Counted from the stretch's first letter, positions 25,014 through 36,821 are shown. The stretch: 64,000 nt of DNA from Turbatrix aceti (GCA_963969345.1 OZ017769.1:10729725-10793724), one strand, 5' to 3'. Notes: generated by a model from the letters alone, not told the origin. Numbers and translations are program-made.

Positions 25014-25411
25014 GACAATTATCTGCAATACTAAATTATAATTTTAATCATAATACGTGAACGTCAATTAAAAACAAATATCACGGATTATTATTATTTA
25101 AATGTTTAGATGATAAAAACGAAAAACAACATTGTCAGTTATGGAAAAAGCAATAAAAAAACTGACACGTAGAACAAGTAATCGATCAATTAGCTCAGTT
25201 TCTGACCAAAAAGCGATGCGACTTACAAGGGCGCACCAAAGTGATGCTACAAGCAAGGTTGTTGACAAAAATAATTTTTTTAAATCTAACAAACAAATTT
25301 GCCCCTACATAACAAAAATTAAAATTATTTGCAAGATTGCTTATGTTAGATTTCTAATATTTATTAAAATACATAAATGTTATCGTTTTCATTATCAAGT
25401 TTGCATTCCGA

Positions 25412-27395
25412 TTAATTTCGGGATGTTGACGGCTGCGCATCATTGAATATGGATTTATTAATGTCTTGAAGTTCCTGTTGAAGAGCCGTGATTTTGCCCA
25501 ACAAGTTTGCTTTGGAGCAAGTAAAAAGTTCTGAAAGATACGAATTGGACGTTTTACTCAAATTGTCCTGCAAAGCGCGATCGCAGCCGTCAACTAGGTT
25601 GCTTAACTGAATTATATTGATTTCCAGCAGCACTAAAAATATATTATTATTTTATTGCCAAAGGTGTGTCCGGTAATACATACATTTTTCTTTCATTTTT
25701 TCTTTTTCAGGTCGTGGCATCCTATCTAGTTCGTCCATTTTGTCGTTAAGGTCTTGCAGGGAAACATCGAAAAGCGAAGCAACCAACAAAGAATAGAGAA
25801 CACTGTCTTCTTGTATTTTAGAAATGTTTTGTTCTGTATCATTGGCGTGTACTACACGTAAATGGGTGACGTAGCACGCTTTGGTTTGACAGAAAGCATT
25901 GCACTTTTTGCAAATGAAGGGTTCTGATTTTGGGGATCGCTTGAAACATCGAAAACTATTGCTTTTACGCAGGCAAATCGGACACTGACGGTTGCATCGA
26001 TGAAATAATTTAAAACGCTGGCATTTGGGACACATAGCTTCGAACTAAAACAAGAAAACTTATTAGTCAAAGTAAAAAAAGTTATTATATACTTCGTCGG
26101 CAAATTCAGAGAGTGGTGCAAAATGCTTAGTTTTGGCATCATAAATTAATACATATTTGTAACATGTTTCTGACAGATGTTCTGGTAGATTTGTCAAGAT
26201 AATGCGAAGTGAAGTGTCGAAAATAATAAAAACCTCACTTGAGCCATTGGGATCAGGTTGCTGTAATGAGTGAATTATCCGATCGACGTCAGTTAAGGAT
26301 AATGGATAATGCGTCTTTGGCGGTAGTTTTGCTTTAAAAAGTAGCTCGTTGGTAAGAGTTTCATAGCGATCTTCGTAATCTGTGCAAAAGTATATCCCGT
26401 AATGGGAACATGCAGCAGCGTGAAAAAAGTTTTTCTCAATCGAAACTTCTTTATATTGCTTCAAATACTTAATGACGTATTGAAGTGTGAAAGTGACGGC
26501 GAATTTTGAAGTTTCTAAAAAAAAGTTTGTTTATTAGAGACGTAAGAATTTAGGAACGTTAGAATTACAATATTTACGTTTGGAGCGATATACCTTTTGT
26601 TATTTCATTACGTAGTGTAGCAATTCCAAAATCATTAAGACTTGGAGCCATATTTATAACGGTGGCAATATCATTTTTATAATCAGTTAACAGCTTTATT
26701 TGTTCACTGTCTAACTGTTTGTTGTTTTCGGATTCTGATTGCTCGTTGAAGTCGTCGAGTATATCTGACAGTTCGTTGTATATTTCTATGCCCGATTTTT
26801 CGCTTTTATAACAATCTGAAAATCATAGATTACACAGTAAATATGTTTCAACCAATTGACGACGCCCTCTTCGTGCAATCTCGATACTCATCACTGTCTC
26901 TCTAATTTTGTAATGAGTAATTATGCACGAGTAAGAGTAATAAAGTAAAGTAAAAAGTAAACTATGTTTCAACCAACAACATACTTTTTGGAACACTGCT
27001 TCGTAAATTATTTACGTTAAAAATAGAGAGACTCGGAAGCTGGGATACAACGTTTTGAAATTCCATTTCAGTGTCAGCAAGAAACGTTTTTCGTTTATTT
27101 TTTAATTGCGCTTCTGTTTCGGTTTCAGCTTTCTTTTCAATTTGCGTTGAAGCGTAGATTTTTTTTCTCCGGGTTTCCAAAACTATTTGATACTTTTTTA
27201 AAAAATACTTTCGATGTTTCAAAAAGCGAATTTTTTCGAGCAGTTCATTTTCTAAGTCAGATCCTTTATCTGCATATTCAAAACAACCTGAAAACTGATT
27301 ACATAAACATATTGGCTGCGAGAAAAATGTTACTTACTTTGTAAGTCTGCAATTTTATCACTGACCTCAGTGAATCCGCGTGTTATTGCTTCCAT
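25412..27395 (-). CDS. Coiled-coil / core / Cys-rich family member D, longest, with a duplicated coiled-coil exon
   Basis: Six exons: 27395-27338 (58 nt), 27287-26985, 26815-26594, 26514-26093, 26044-25684 and 25632-25412, giving 528 residues. Exon 2 begins CFEYADKGSDLENELLEK and ends LPSLSIFNVNNLRSSV. Exon 3 begins CYKSEKSGIEIYNELSD and ends APSLNDFGIATLRNEI. Both start after a phase-1 intron and look like a degenerate tandem copy. The core has EKNFFHAAACSHY, DVDRIIHSLQ and FIIFDTSLRIILTNLPEHL. The Cys module has CPKC, HRCNRQCPICLRKSNSFRCFK, CKKC, C, C. The C-terminal module has GCDRALQD and a long helix, ending STSRN. The intron at 26816-26984 holds a retroposon-like insert. Confidence 0.84.
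26856..26962. mobile_element. Short retroposon-like insert with 14-bp target duplication
   Basis: The 107-base insert starts TTGACGACGCCCTCTTCGTG and ends in an AGTAA-rich tail. It is flanked by the same 14 bases, TATGTTTCAACCAA, at 26842-26855 and 26963-26976. A related, unflanked sequence lies at about 32547-32650 in the same orientation. Tail and duplication length suggest LINE-mediated insertion (SINE or truncated LINE). Confidence 0.75.
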
Positions 27396-27618
27396 TTTTA
27401 ATTACTAAATCATACTATTAATATTGTATAATGAGACAAATTTTCACACTAGAAATTTCTCAAAACAACTAGAAAGCGAAATTTCATAATGCCAAGAACG
27501 AACATATTATGTGTTTAAAAATAAGTTGTTCAACAACTGGTAGAATACCATTAACTACGATATTTTTCAGTATACTGAATCTATAGATATCAGTTTATTA
27601 TCACGTGATTGGTAACAA

Positions 27619-29693
27619 TTAGACGGCATTTATTTGTATACGGGGAAGTGGTTGAACATAATTTTTAAGCGAATCTTCTTTGGCGCATGCATTCCACGCT
27701 ACTTCCTGCATTTTACTAAATTCAATTTCTATTTCATTAATCAGCGGCATCATATCTTTCATAAAATATCTTTCAGTTCTCTCAACTATCAAGCCGGCTC
27801 GTATAAGATTTTGCACAGATTCCGGAACCGATGTCAGTACTTCGTCCAGCGATTTCTGTTTGTCATTCCGGAGATCTTGACAGAATTCGGGTTTTAGTTT
27901 TTTTACGATGAGTTCAAGCACTATAATGCAGTAAGCCCAAACGTCCACTCTAGAGTCGCATAGTTTGTCGTTCATAAATTCAGGAGCCGCATAACATTTA
28001 GTATACTGCGCATCTTGTAACATACAAGGTTCCGAGCCGTTGAGCCACTGAATGCTATCAATATCACATATTTTAGCGTTAAAATGACTATCCAAGATAA
28101 CATTAGCTAGTTTCATGTCGCAGTGTACAATGTTGTTTCCGTGCAGATAAATGAGTGCGGCAGCCATATTCTTTATCCACCTCACAAAAAACGATTTTTT
28201 GGGTCGTTGTCTGCTAATGTATGAAAGCAAATTTCCGTTTTCTAAAGCAAAAAAAATATTTTATTTGGAAGGAACTTGAACTTACTGCAAAATTCGGTAG
28301 CGATATAAAAAATATTGAAATTATTTTCATCTGTGGCAATATCACGGACAATCATAATGTAATCGTTGTCGATGCCGGTTAATTTTTTTTTAAGAGTTCC
28401 AACTTCTCCATTGAACTGCCGAGCATCCAAGACCTTGATTGCAACTTTGAGGTTAAGTCTTTTGTATGTTCCTTGAATCCAAATCTTTCCAAAATGTCCT
28501 GAGTTGTATGTTTTAGCATCAATAGTAGCAGCTAATGTGCCATCAGCTGTCAAAGCAGAACAGTACGGAAGTGATTTTTTGTTGTCATTATACTCTATTT
28601 CAAATGCTTTGCGCATAAGGCTGTAAAATGACTTGAAATCTGTTTGGATAGAATCCGTGCATTCAGCAATAATAAGTGAAACAACATTTTGTACTTCTGA
28701 ACTGCGTTTCATGAAAAAAGAATCTTTAATACAAGGTATAATTATGTTCATCACAACAGTAGATTTTAAAACGGAAATTCCTGTTATTTTTTGCATTATA
28801 TAATATAATATCAGTTTTTGAAAATCGTAATAATCGAATTTGGCATATTGTATCTTAAATGATTTTACAATCAATAATAATGTGCTGTAAAAACTTACAG
28901 ACATGAAATTTACAGTTGTGTTTTCTACAATGGCTCCAAACCAATCAATTACGTTGACGGATTCATTTCTGCAAAATTACTATAATTAACATTTTATGGT
29001 AATTAACATTTTATGGTTATCAAAACACTTACAGTTTGTCTAGGTGATTAAACATAACAGACTCCTTGGCAGTATATTTATACGTTTCTAAATCAAGATT
29101 TACTGCGCGATTTGGTTGATACGCACCCGGATTAGCTACTATCCACAATTGAAAATTTCGTGTTGTCAATTCAGGTACGGCTTTGTTTAACATATCAAAT
29201 GTTTTGGTAACCATTTGATTTATTCCTTCGGCTGTTTTTTGATTGGAACTTCCAAGACAATAAAGCAAATATTTTTGATTTTCTGTTTTTGGCAGTACAC
29301 TTGGATACAGAGGGACATAATCACTAAAATTGTAACACATTGTTAAAGAAGTTTTATCATATACGTAAGTGCCTGAAATACGTAAGTAAATGTTTTTAGC
29401 ATGTTTAACTTACTAAGCTGATTTTGGATTGGTTCGTTCCAGAAAAACCGTAGCTACGCTGTTTTCATTGACCAAAGCTCTTGAACCAATTGCAATTGAG
29501 TCCTTGAAACTTAAATCACCCCACACAAAAAACTTTTTATAAAGATCTTTTGTACTGAGAAGAGGGTAAATCCAATCCTTCGGCTTTTTAGATTTGTCTG
29601 AAAAGCCGTAACAGATTTTTAGATTACACATGCGTAAAAAAAATTTGAGAACTTTTTTAACTCACCGAACTGAAATTCCTTGATGTCAAACAT
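27619..29693 (-). CDS. Protein kinase-like gene K1 with an unrecognised N-terminal half
   Basis: Six exons: 29693-29666, 29597-29414, 29323-29033, 28968-28899, 28853-28286 and 28241-27619, giving 587 residues. Residues about 1-300 match no domain I know. They include WIYPLLS, KYLLYCLGSS and FQLWIVANPGAYQP. The kinase domain follows: a Gly loop (YNSGHFGKIW), the VAIK lysine, a hinge near FYIATEFC, HCDMKLANVILD in place of HRDxKxxN, DID in place of DFG, CYAAPEF (APE) and DSRVDVWAY. The catalytic Asp, Lys and Asn are kept, so residual activity is possible, although the DFG glycine is lost. No TM helix or signal peptide is clear. It is one of a tandem pair with K2, inside the family cluster. Confidence 0.85.
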
Positions 29694-30088
29694 TTTTATG
29701 CACACACGCCTTTGTCGTCCGCCAGGATAATCAGAAAAATAGGTTTTTACTATGTTTTGCAAGAAAAAAAGCTTATTGGGCAACACTGCTTTCGATTAAC
29801 AGAAATTGAGAAGCTGAAAATATGCTGTTATCATAAAAAAATGCAGTGCAATGCAATGCTGTCGCAGACAAAACAAAAGGTAAGCACTGATTAATTTTAT
29901 GTTGATGTCAACGTAAAAACATTAATCGACATGAAAATCATGGGCTGTTAGAGCCTTTGCAAAAATAATAAAGTGCATCACAGAAATTTTTTTCAGACTT
30001 TTCATTTTTATGTCATAAATTTCGATATTATGCAGTTTTATCTTTAAATCGATATTTTTTAAAATGACGGCGGACATTGAGCATTCCC

Positions 30089-32190
30089 TCAAACAAAATT
30101 TTTGTTAGAACATGTTTGCCAAGATTCTTCCGTCATTTGAAGGATATCTTTTGTCACATCAATCAGCGTTTTCAGCATGGCTGACATAAATGGCCTTTTC
30201 TTTTTCCCATCATGCTGCACATTGCGCACTTCTAAAAAAAACTGTTTTTCAACATTTCAACTAATTTTGCAAAAAGTATGCACTGATAATTGCAAATCAT
30301 TACCTGTATTTAAACCAGTCTCCACTATTAAGCCTTCTCGTAAAACGTTTTGCAATGACTGAGGAAACGAAGCCAATATTTCGTCTAATGAACCACGTTT
30401 GCCATCTCGGAGATCTTGACAAAACTCAGGTTTTAGTATTCCGACAATCATTTCAAGCACCAGAATGCTGTAAGACCAGACGTCTACTCTTGAGTCACAG
30501 AGTTTTCCTTTCAACAGTTCAGGAGCAATATACTTTGAAGTTTGTCGCACAGTACTTGCATTCGGGTTTTCCATCCACTCAATGTTTTTAAAATTACAGA
30601 TTTTGGGGTTATTATTCGAATCCAGCATAACAGTACTCGGTTTTATGTTGCAATGCAGGATCTTATTTTCTTCTAGGTAAATCAGTCCGGCGGCAGTATC
30701 TCTCATCCACTGCAAAAACGTGTATTTTTCTGGACGCCCTTTGCAAATTTGTTCGTACAAACTGTCGTTACCTGAAGTACGAAAAATCTATTAAAAACGT
30801 TTAAAAAAAAGAACATACTGCAAAGTGTGGTAACAAGATAGAAAATATTAAAGTTTTCTGTGTCTGTATCAATAATGTGGATGACAGCTATGTATTTATT
30901 GTCAATAGCTGTCAATTTTTTCATCAGTTTTTCCACATTGCCATTATACGGTCGAGCGTCCATGATTTTGATGGCAACACCAAGGTTTAACTTTCTGTAT
31001 GATCTTCTTTGGATAACCTTTTGGCTAAATTCGTCTCTCTCAAATTTTTCGCTTTTTGCAATGTCGCCTGATAGAACAACAGAGTAAGGCAAGGGCCACC
31101 CGTTTTCTCTGCATTCGATTTCAAATGCTTCCCGCATGATGCCGTAAAATTTTTTGAAGCAATCTTTTGTGGTTGTGAGAGTAGTAGCGCTTGGTGTAAG
31201 TGACACAGCTTCTGGACTGAGTTTTAGGAAGAATGATTCTTTGATATGAGGCATGAATGTATTGATGTCGTCTTCAGTTTTCAGGAGAGGAATGCCGGTT
31301 ATAGCTTGCATTACACGGTACAGTATCAATTTTTGATAATCGTAATAACCGTATTTGGCGAACTGTATCTAAAGTAATCGATTGTATTTACATTATTCAC
31401 ACATGTTATAAACTATGCACTTACAGTTCTGTAATCTTCATCTGTGTTTTCTACGATAGATGCATACCAATCAAAGACATTGATTGATGGATTTCTGGAA
31501 AATAGGTAAGATACATTTTTGTCAGTTATAAAAAAGCTTACAGCTTGGATAGGTGATCAAACATTATAGATTCTGTGCAATTGTATTGGTAGTTTTCATC
31601 GGGATTGCCTTCGCGAGTTGGTTGATACGCAGCGGGATTTGCGACAATCCAGACTTGAAAATTCCGCTTTGTCAATTCCGCTTCAGCGTCGTTCAGCATC
31701 TCAAATGTTGCTGCTACCATTTTGTTCACGCTTTCCGCGGTTTTTTGGTCTGAACTCCCAAGGCAATACAGCAAATATTTTCGATCCGTTGTGTCGGGCA
31801 GTATATTTGGATTTAGTGGAACGTGGTCACTAAAATTGTTTGTTAATCTTCCAATAAAACAGTTAAAATCAATCGATATTGTTTATAGTTGCTTTGTTTT
31901 CCTCTAATGTCAAACTTACTAATGTGATTTGGAGTCCGTTTGTATCAATACCACATTTGCAACGTTTTTTTCATTAATAAAATCTCTTGAAGTGGGCCAA
32001 ATATTTTTAACTGGAACTGTTGCATTGAAGTACGAAGAATCGCTGCATACAAAAAATTTTTTAGTTTGGTCTTCTGGACTTAAAGCGGGGTAAATCCAAT
32101 TTTCAGTATTATCTGCAAAAAAATATGAAATATTTAAATCACTATAAAATATGTTCTAAGTTATAACTCACCAAAATGATGTTCTGACAT
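30089..32190 (-). pseudogene. Kinase-like gene K2: pseudokinase paralogue of K1 with one frame break
   Basis: Seven exons parallel K1: 32190-32172, 32111-31920, 31829-31542, 31494-31425, 31368-30819, 30771-30304 and 30231-30089. Intron positions and phases match, but K2 has one extra intron near the end. The second exon is one base short in an A-rich run (32100-32111), which breaks the frame. Everything downstream is open, so a read or assembly error is possible. Catalytic motifs are lost: no Gly loop, HCNIKP in place of HRDxK, NFK in place of DFG. VAIK, IAPEL and DSRVDVWSY remain. If expressed it would be a catalytically dead scaffold. C-terminal residues (RPFMSAML, TEESWQTC) align with the K1 tail. 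Confidence 0.72.
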
Positions 32191-32397
32191 GCTAAATAAG
32201 TTTTGTGCAGCTCTATCGTCCACTTGATTAATCAATGCGTACAAAATAGAGAGAAAAGATGTTCAGCAATGTTCTTATCAAAAAAAAGAAGTAAACTGTT
32301 GAAGAACTGGACTGAAAATCGTATGTAAAAAAGGGGCATAACCATAAAATTATACACGCCAGACTTCGATTAATAGTTGAACAACATTATTGCAATT

Positions 32398-32504
32398 ATT
32401 TTATTCATTTCGCCATTACTCAGTGGTTGTTATCATTAGACCAGATGTTAGGAGACAAAAATGATGTCCACGTAGGCGTCAATGTCTCGATTAGATTTGG
32501 TCGA
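32398..32504 (-). repeat. Copy of a LINE-type 3' end
   Basis: On the minus strand this matches the segment at 39215-39334: the shared run covers TCGAGACATT, ACGTGGACATCATT, TCTAATGATAAC, CCACTGAGTAATGG and a TGAAATAAA-type tail. The coding frame of the other copy is eroded here. It lies between K2 and gene E. Confidence 0.6.
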
Positions 32505-32713
32505 TTGGAATTTATTGCCGATTAACTTGCTAGCAGGTAGCTACAGTTGACAGCGCCCGCTTCGTGCCATCCCGATACCCTTCACTATTTCTCTAACTTT
32601 TTATGATCAGTAATTCAGCACGAGTAAAAGTAATAAATGAAATGAAAATTAAAAAATTTTATTACATACATAACTTTACTTTACTAAATATTTATTAACT
32701 TTTATTAACTTTA

Positions 32714-33336
32714 TTAACTAAATATAGTCTCATCTGGTAGCTTATCTTTAACTTGAGACAGAAGTTCTACAATATGAGGGGGCAATTTGGGATCTTGAAG
32801 AGCACGATCGCAATAAGCCTGAATGCTGCTCGAGGGAATGTGCTGAATTTCCTGCTCTGAAAAACAAATTGGCATGCAACTTTTCGAACAAACGACACAC
32901 CTTTTATAGTCGGGGATTGCAGTTCACCAACGCTGAACTCAGAGAGATTGGGAAGCTTGGATACAATGTTTTCAATTTCTTTTTCTTGTGTATTGTTGGC
33001 TAGCTGCTCTTTTCGTTGACGCTCTAATTGTTCTATTTCTTTTTTATTTTCGGGCTTTGTTTTTTTAATTCTTGCATCGATGTTAGTGTTAATCGTTTTC
33101 ACCCGTGTTTCCAGAATTAATTTAAATTTTTTTAGAAAATTTTTTCTTTCTTTTAGAATTGTTAACTTTTCATTCATTTTATTGTACAAATCCGTTTCTT
33201 TTTCTGCAGAACTCAAATCATCTAAAAGTTGCTAAATTTTTACATAAAATTGACGACAAATAAATTAAAGCAACTTACTTTGCAATTTTTCAATTTTTTG
33301 GATGACGATATTGATTTCGTTTTTGATAAATTCCAT
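32714..33336 (-). CDS. Coiled-coil / core / Cys-rich family member E, internally deleted
   Basis: Three exons: 33336-33279 (58 nt), 33221-32901 and 32856-32714, giving 173 residues. It starts MEFIKNEIN and continues with the Lys/Glu-rich coiled coil (NDLSSAEKETDLYNKMNEK, ending LPNLSEFSVGELQSP). The next exon encodes the C-terminal module seen in C and D (AYCDRALQD, LPPHIVELL), with no core and no Cys module between. All splice phases agree and the frame is open to a TAA followed at once by AATAAA signals. So it reads as a compact gene, not an obvious wreck. It could act as a coiled-coil partner of its relatives; this is inference. Confidence 0.75.
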
Positions 33337-34722
33337 TTGAATCTATATACATACAATAGTTTGTAAACAATGTTAAACAATAAATTTGTTCGCGTACATA
33401 ATAATACACGCATTTATCTAAATCAAAATCAGCCAGAATATAAAAAAATCTGAATTTCGATATTAAAAAAAACATTTAAAAAAACACATCCATTCTGTTT
33501 ACCAACGCAAATATGTTTGTAAAGTTTGCGGGCCACATGCTTATCAATGAGCAAAAGTTTACTGATTGATTACATGAAGGTGAAAATACTCGGAATGCAT
33601 TATATTTTTTAACTTTTAAGGTTAAAAACGTTTTTTTTTAACTTCATGCTGAATGGCAGTTTTTTTGAACTTCATGAGTCCTCCAATCACAAAATAATAC
33701 AGTCTTTTGTCACACACAGTGTGGCAAAATCTCCCGGGAGATTGCAACCTGGAAAATCTCCGGAGATTCCCCTACAAATCTCCCATGAAATTCCGTTTGC
33801 CAAAAAGCATTCAAAAATGTTTCCCACATCAAAAAATTATTTAACAAATAAAAATCAAACGAACAGTTCTGTTATGTTTCAGATTGTTACCGCATGTGTT
33901 TGCGGCGATTTATAAAAGCACGGTTTTTTCATTATTCATTACATTATTTCTCGCATAGTAGTAATCATTTTGAAATCTCCCAGGAAATCCTTATTACTCG
34001 GAAGAATCTCCGGAGATTTTCCGGTTCTCCCGAGAGATTTGGGCAATTGGTCACACAATATTAACAGGACAAGCACATCAATGAAAACAAAGCAGCAACA
34101 ATCAATGCAATTGCAGCGTTGCAAACGCAGCGTTCTTCTTTTTTTGACAAATTTCGATATTTTGAGCAACACAACAAAATAGTATCGTGCATAGACAAAA
34201 AAAGTAAAAGAAAGAACTGCGATAAACTCACTTTTGCCTTAAAATTGATCAAGTTGATTGATGGCAGTCAATTAACCATTTCATTTTTTAAAAAATACAC
34301 AACCCATTCCTTCTGAAAAAGATTAAAATCTGCCTGACTTCACAATGCATGTTGCCGAACCTGGGGGGGGGGGGGGTAGGCAAAACATGTGACGCAGCAC
34401 ATCATTTTTTTCATTTAAAAAAACGAAAAAACAAACGTAAAAATGAGTATCAAAGCCAGTTTGATTTGGACAAATCGAAACAGCAAATCGGCTGTTTAAA
34501 AATTGTTATCCTTGTTGAGCTCATTTTTTTGGATGACACGAAGGATCAGAGCAGATAAAACAAAATAAAAGGTAAATTTATTTATCATCAAAAAGTTACT
34601 AACATAATCAGAGACAATTAACCACGGAAAAAAACTTGAAAAGTATCCAAAAACTGAAAAATAAATTTTAAAAAACAGTCAAAAAAAATTCGTTTTTTCA
34701 TTTGTCAGTTTGCAAACTTTCT
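33337..34722. other. Intergenic region with a MITE and a poly-G run
   Basis: Apart from the hAT-type MITE at 33717-34049, I see AT-rich DNA and a run of about 14 G near 34362-34375. No coding exon is supported. Confidence 0.45.
33717..34049. mobile_element. Second hAT-type MITE with 8-bp target duplication
   Basis: The same 8 bases, GTCACACA, stand at 33709-33716 and 34050-34057. The ends are imperfect inverted repeats (CAGTGTGGCAAAATCTC against CAATTGCCCAAATCTC), and the match continues inward through GGAAAATCTCCGGAGATTC. The 333-bp interior is non-coding and rich in palindromes such as CCCGGG and CTCCGGAG, as in the MITE at 6007 but with different sequence. Confidence 0.85.
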
Positions 34723-36023
34723 TTATGATGCCGATACATGCAGACTTTTTATTAAGTGAACAATGTTGTTGTGAATTTTTTGATTTGGTCGGTGCCCGTT
34801 GCAACTCTCACTGTGTTGTTCGTTGTAGCATGTTTCGTTCTGACAAAACACACCGCAAAATTCACATTTCTTTAATTCCGATTCTGGACTTTCAGGTTTA
34901 AAACACTGAAAGTCATTGTCTTTGCGAAGGCAAATGGGACAGTGACGTTCGCAATCATGATATAATTCGTAGCTCAAACACTTTGGACACACTTCCTTTT
35001 CAAACTAAAACAAAAAATTGTATAATATTTTAAGATGTAATTTATAAAGCAGCCTGCAGTTAAAAACGTTTACAAAAAAAATCTCGGCTGAGCCAGAAAA
35101 CTTCGAAAAAAAACGGGATTAAAAAATTTCCATTTTTATAGAATTCAAAACCCAAAAATATCTAAATTTTTGAATATGTTAGCAGAAAACATTTGAACTA
35201 GCTTACATTGTTTGTGATGCGGGGAATAGGAACAAAGTTGTGTGATACATTATCGTAAACCAATACGTAGATGAAAACCAACGATGGCAACGACTCTGGA
35301 AGATTTGTCAAGATCACTCGTAGTGCCGTATCCAGTATGATAAAAATTTTATACGAATCACGGGACTGGGTAAAGTGAGGGTTGTGAATAATCTTATCGA
35401 CGTCTTCAATTGAAAGAGATTGCTTGTTCGGCGACAATTTTGCCAGGGACAACAACTCGTTGGCATAAGAATCATAGCGGTCTTCAAATTCATTGCCAAT
35501 AAATATACAATAGTGCGAATGTGCAGCTGCTTGGAAGAAGTTGCTATACGTGAGGTCTTTATTCATGTTTTTAGAGTTTTTTAAAAACGTAAAGTACTCC
35601 TCGCCCCGGCGTAGGATCTCACGAATTCGACCGTCGCGGTATTTGAACGCAGCTTGTCAACGAATATATCAGAGATATCCGGTAGTCTGAATGCAATGCC
35701 TTCGATTTCTTTTTCTACGTCTTGAATACTTTTATCTTTCAAAACACCACTTTTGATTTTCTCTCCTTGAATACTTTTATCTTTCAAAATCTCTATCCGG
35801 TTCTTTTTCACATTTTCAAATATTTCAAAAAGAAAATTTCGCTCAAGGAAAACATTTTCGGCACTCTTCATGTTGTCATACTGTTCAGCATAGTTGCCGT
35901 TTTGCAGCGTAATCAAATCAGCTAAAAGATATTTAAAATTACCGTACATAAAAAGGTAAAACACAACAAACCTTGAAATTTTCCAAGTTCATCGGATATA
36001 ACTTTGATTTCATCTTTGATCAT
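34723..36023 (-). pseudogene. Coiled-coil / core / Cys-rich family member F, frame broken
   Basis: Exons 36023-35972 (52 nt), 35921-35207 and 35004-34723 follow the A/B/G layout. Exon 2 is one base short of the length needed. The coiled-coil half and the core half lie in different frames, meeting near 35615-35645. Downstream the core (NFFQAAAHSHY, FIILDTALRVILTNLPE) and the Cys exon (CPKC, CERHCPICLRKDNDFQCFK, CEFC, C, C) are intact. In the core motif the usual Cys is His. LKDKSIQ occurs twice, from a short DNA duplication at about 35725-35790. It is either a recent pseudogene or a sequence error. Confidence 0.75.
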
Positions 36024-36821
36024 GGTTTTGAATTAAAAAATTAATTCATTTAGTTTGAGGACAAACACCAGATACGCTTCGGATCTTGCTCTTCTATAAA
36101 AAATCGGTCAATGAACACAGAAATACAGGAGAGTGCGCATTCGGCACTCTCCAACAAACGAAAACCGGGATTTTGTCAGAGCTGATCTCAATGTTCATCA
36201 CCGCTCCTCGTCGCATCACATGCTTTGTGAACTCATTCGTGAGAAAGTGAAAGCAATGAATGCTATGCGATGCTCCTTGCTTATGTTAGTTGATAAATAT
36301 CGTACAAATTTCGATAATTCGTGCTATTTGACTGGTGTATCATGCATGTTAGTGTAAGCATGAAAGACAAACTTGTTGATTCTTGTTTTTGCATTTTGGA
36401 CAAGGGCATGAAACAAGTAGGACGGGCCAAATTTATAGCCCGGTCCTGCTTATTGCCCCTGCTACGCTTATCTTGGGGCGGAAAACCATCGCTCGCTTGA
36501 TGCGAATATGTTGAAAATGTACATATGGGAATTTGGTTCGGCTCATTCGGAACAGGTCGGGTCGGGCCGGGCTTGCTACTCGGCCGGCCGGCCGGCTCTG
36601 GCTAATCAAGCTCGTTTATGGCCGTCTGATTCCAAACCAAACTCAAACCCAAGATCAAAATTATCGATTTTTGGTGCTGAAGTGTACTAATTTTTGCAAA
36701 CAATGCAACATCTGACAGCTCGGTTCATCCGATCTGATCTGAAACCAGATATTTATCCGAAAACATTTTCTCGATTTGTTTTTTGGAATTTAATTCAATT
36801 TATGTACACAAACGACAAGTC
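36024..36821. other. Intergenic region with a GC-rich palindromic block
   Basis: Between genes F and G, 36410-36610 is much GC-richer than its surroundings. It contains GGCCGGCCGGCCGG near 36580-36595, plus GGGTCGGGCCGGGC. No gene is visible. Confidence 0.4.
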
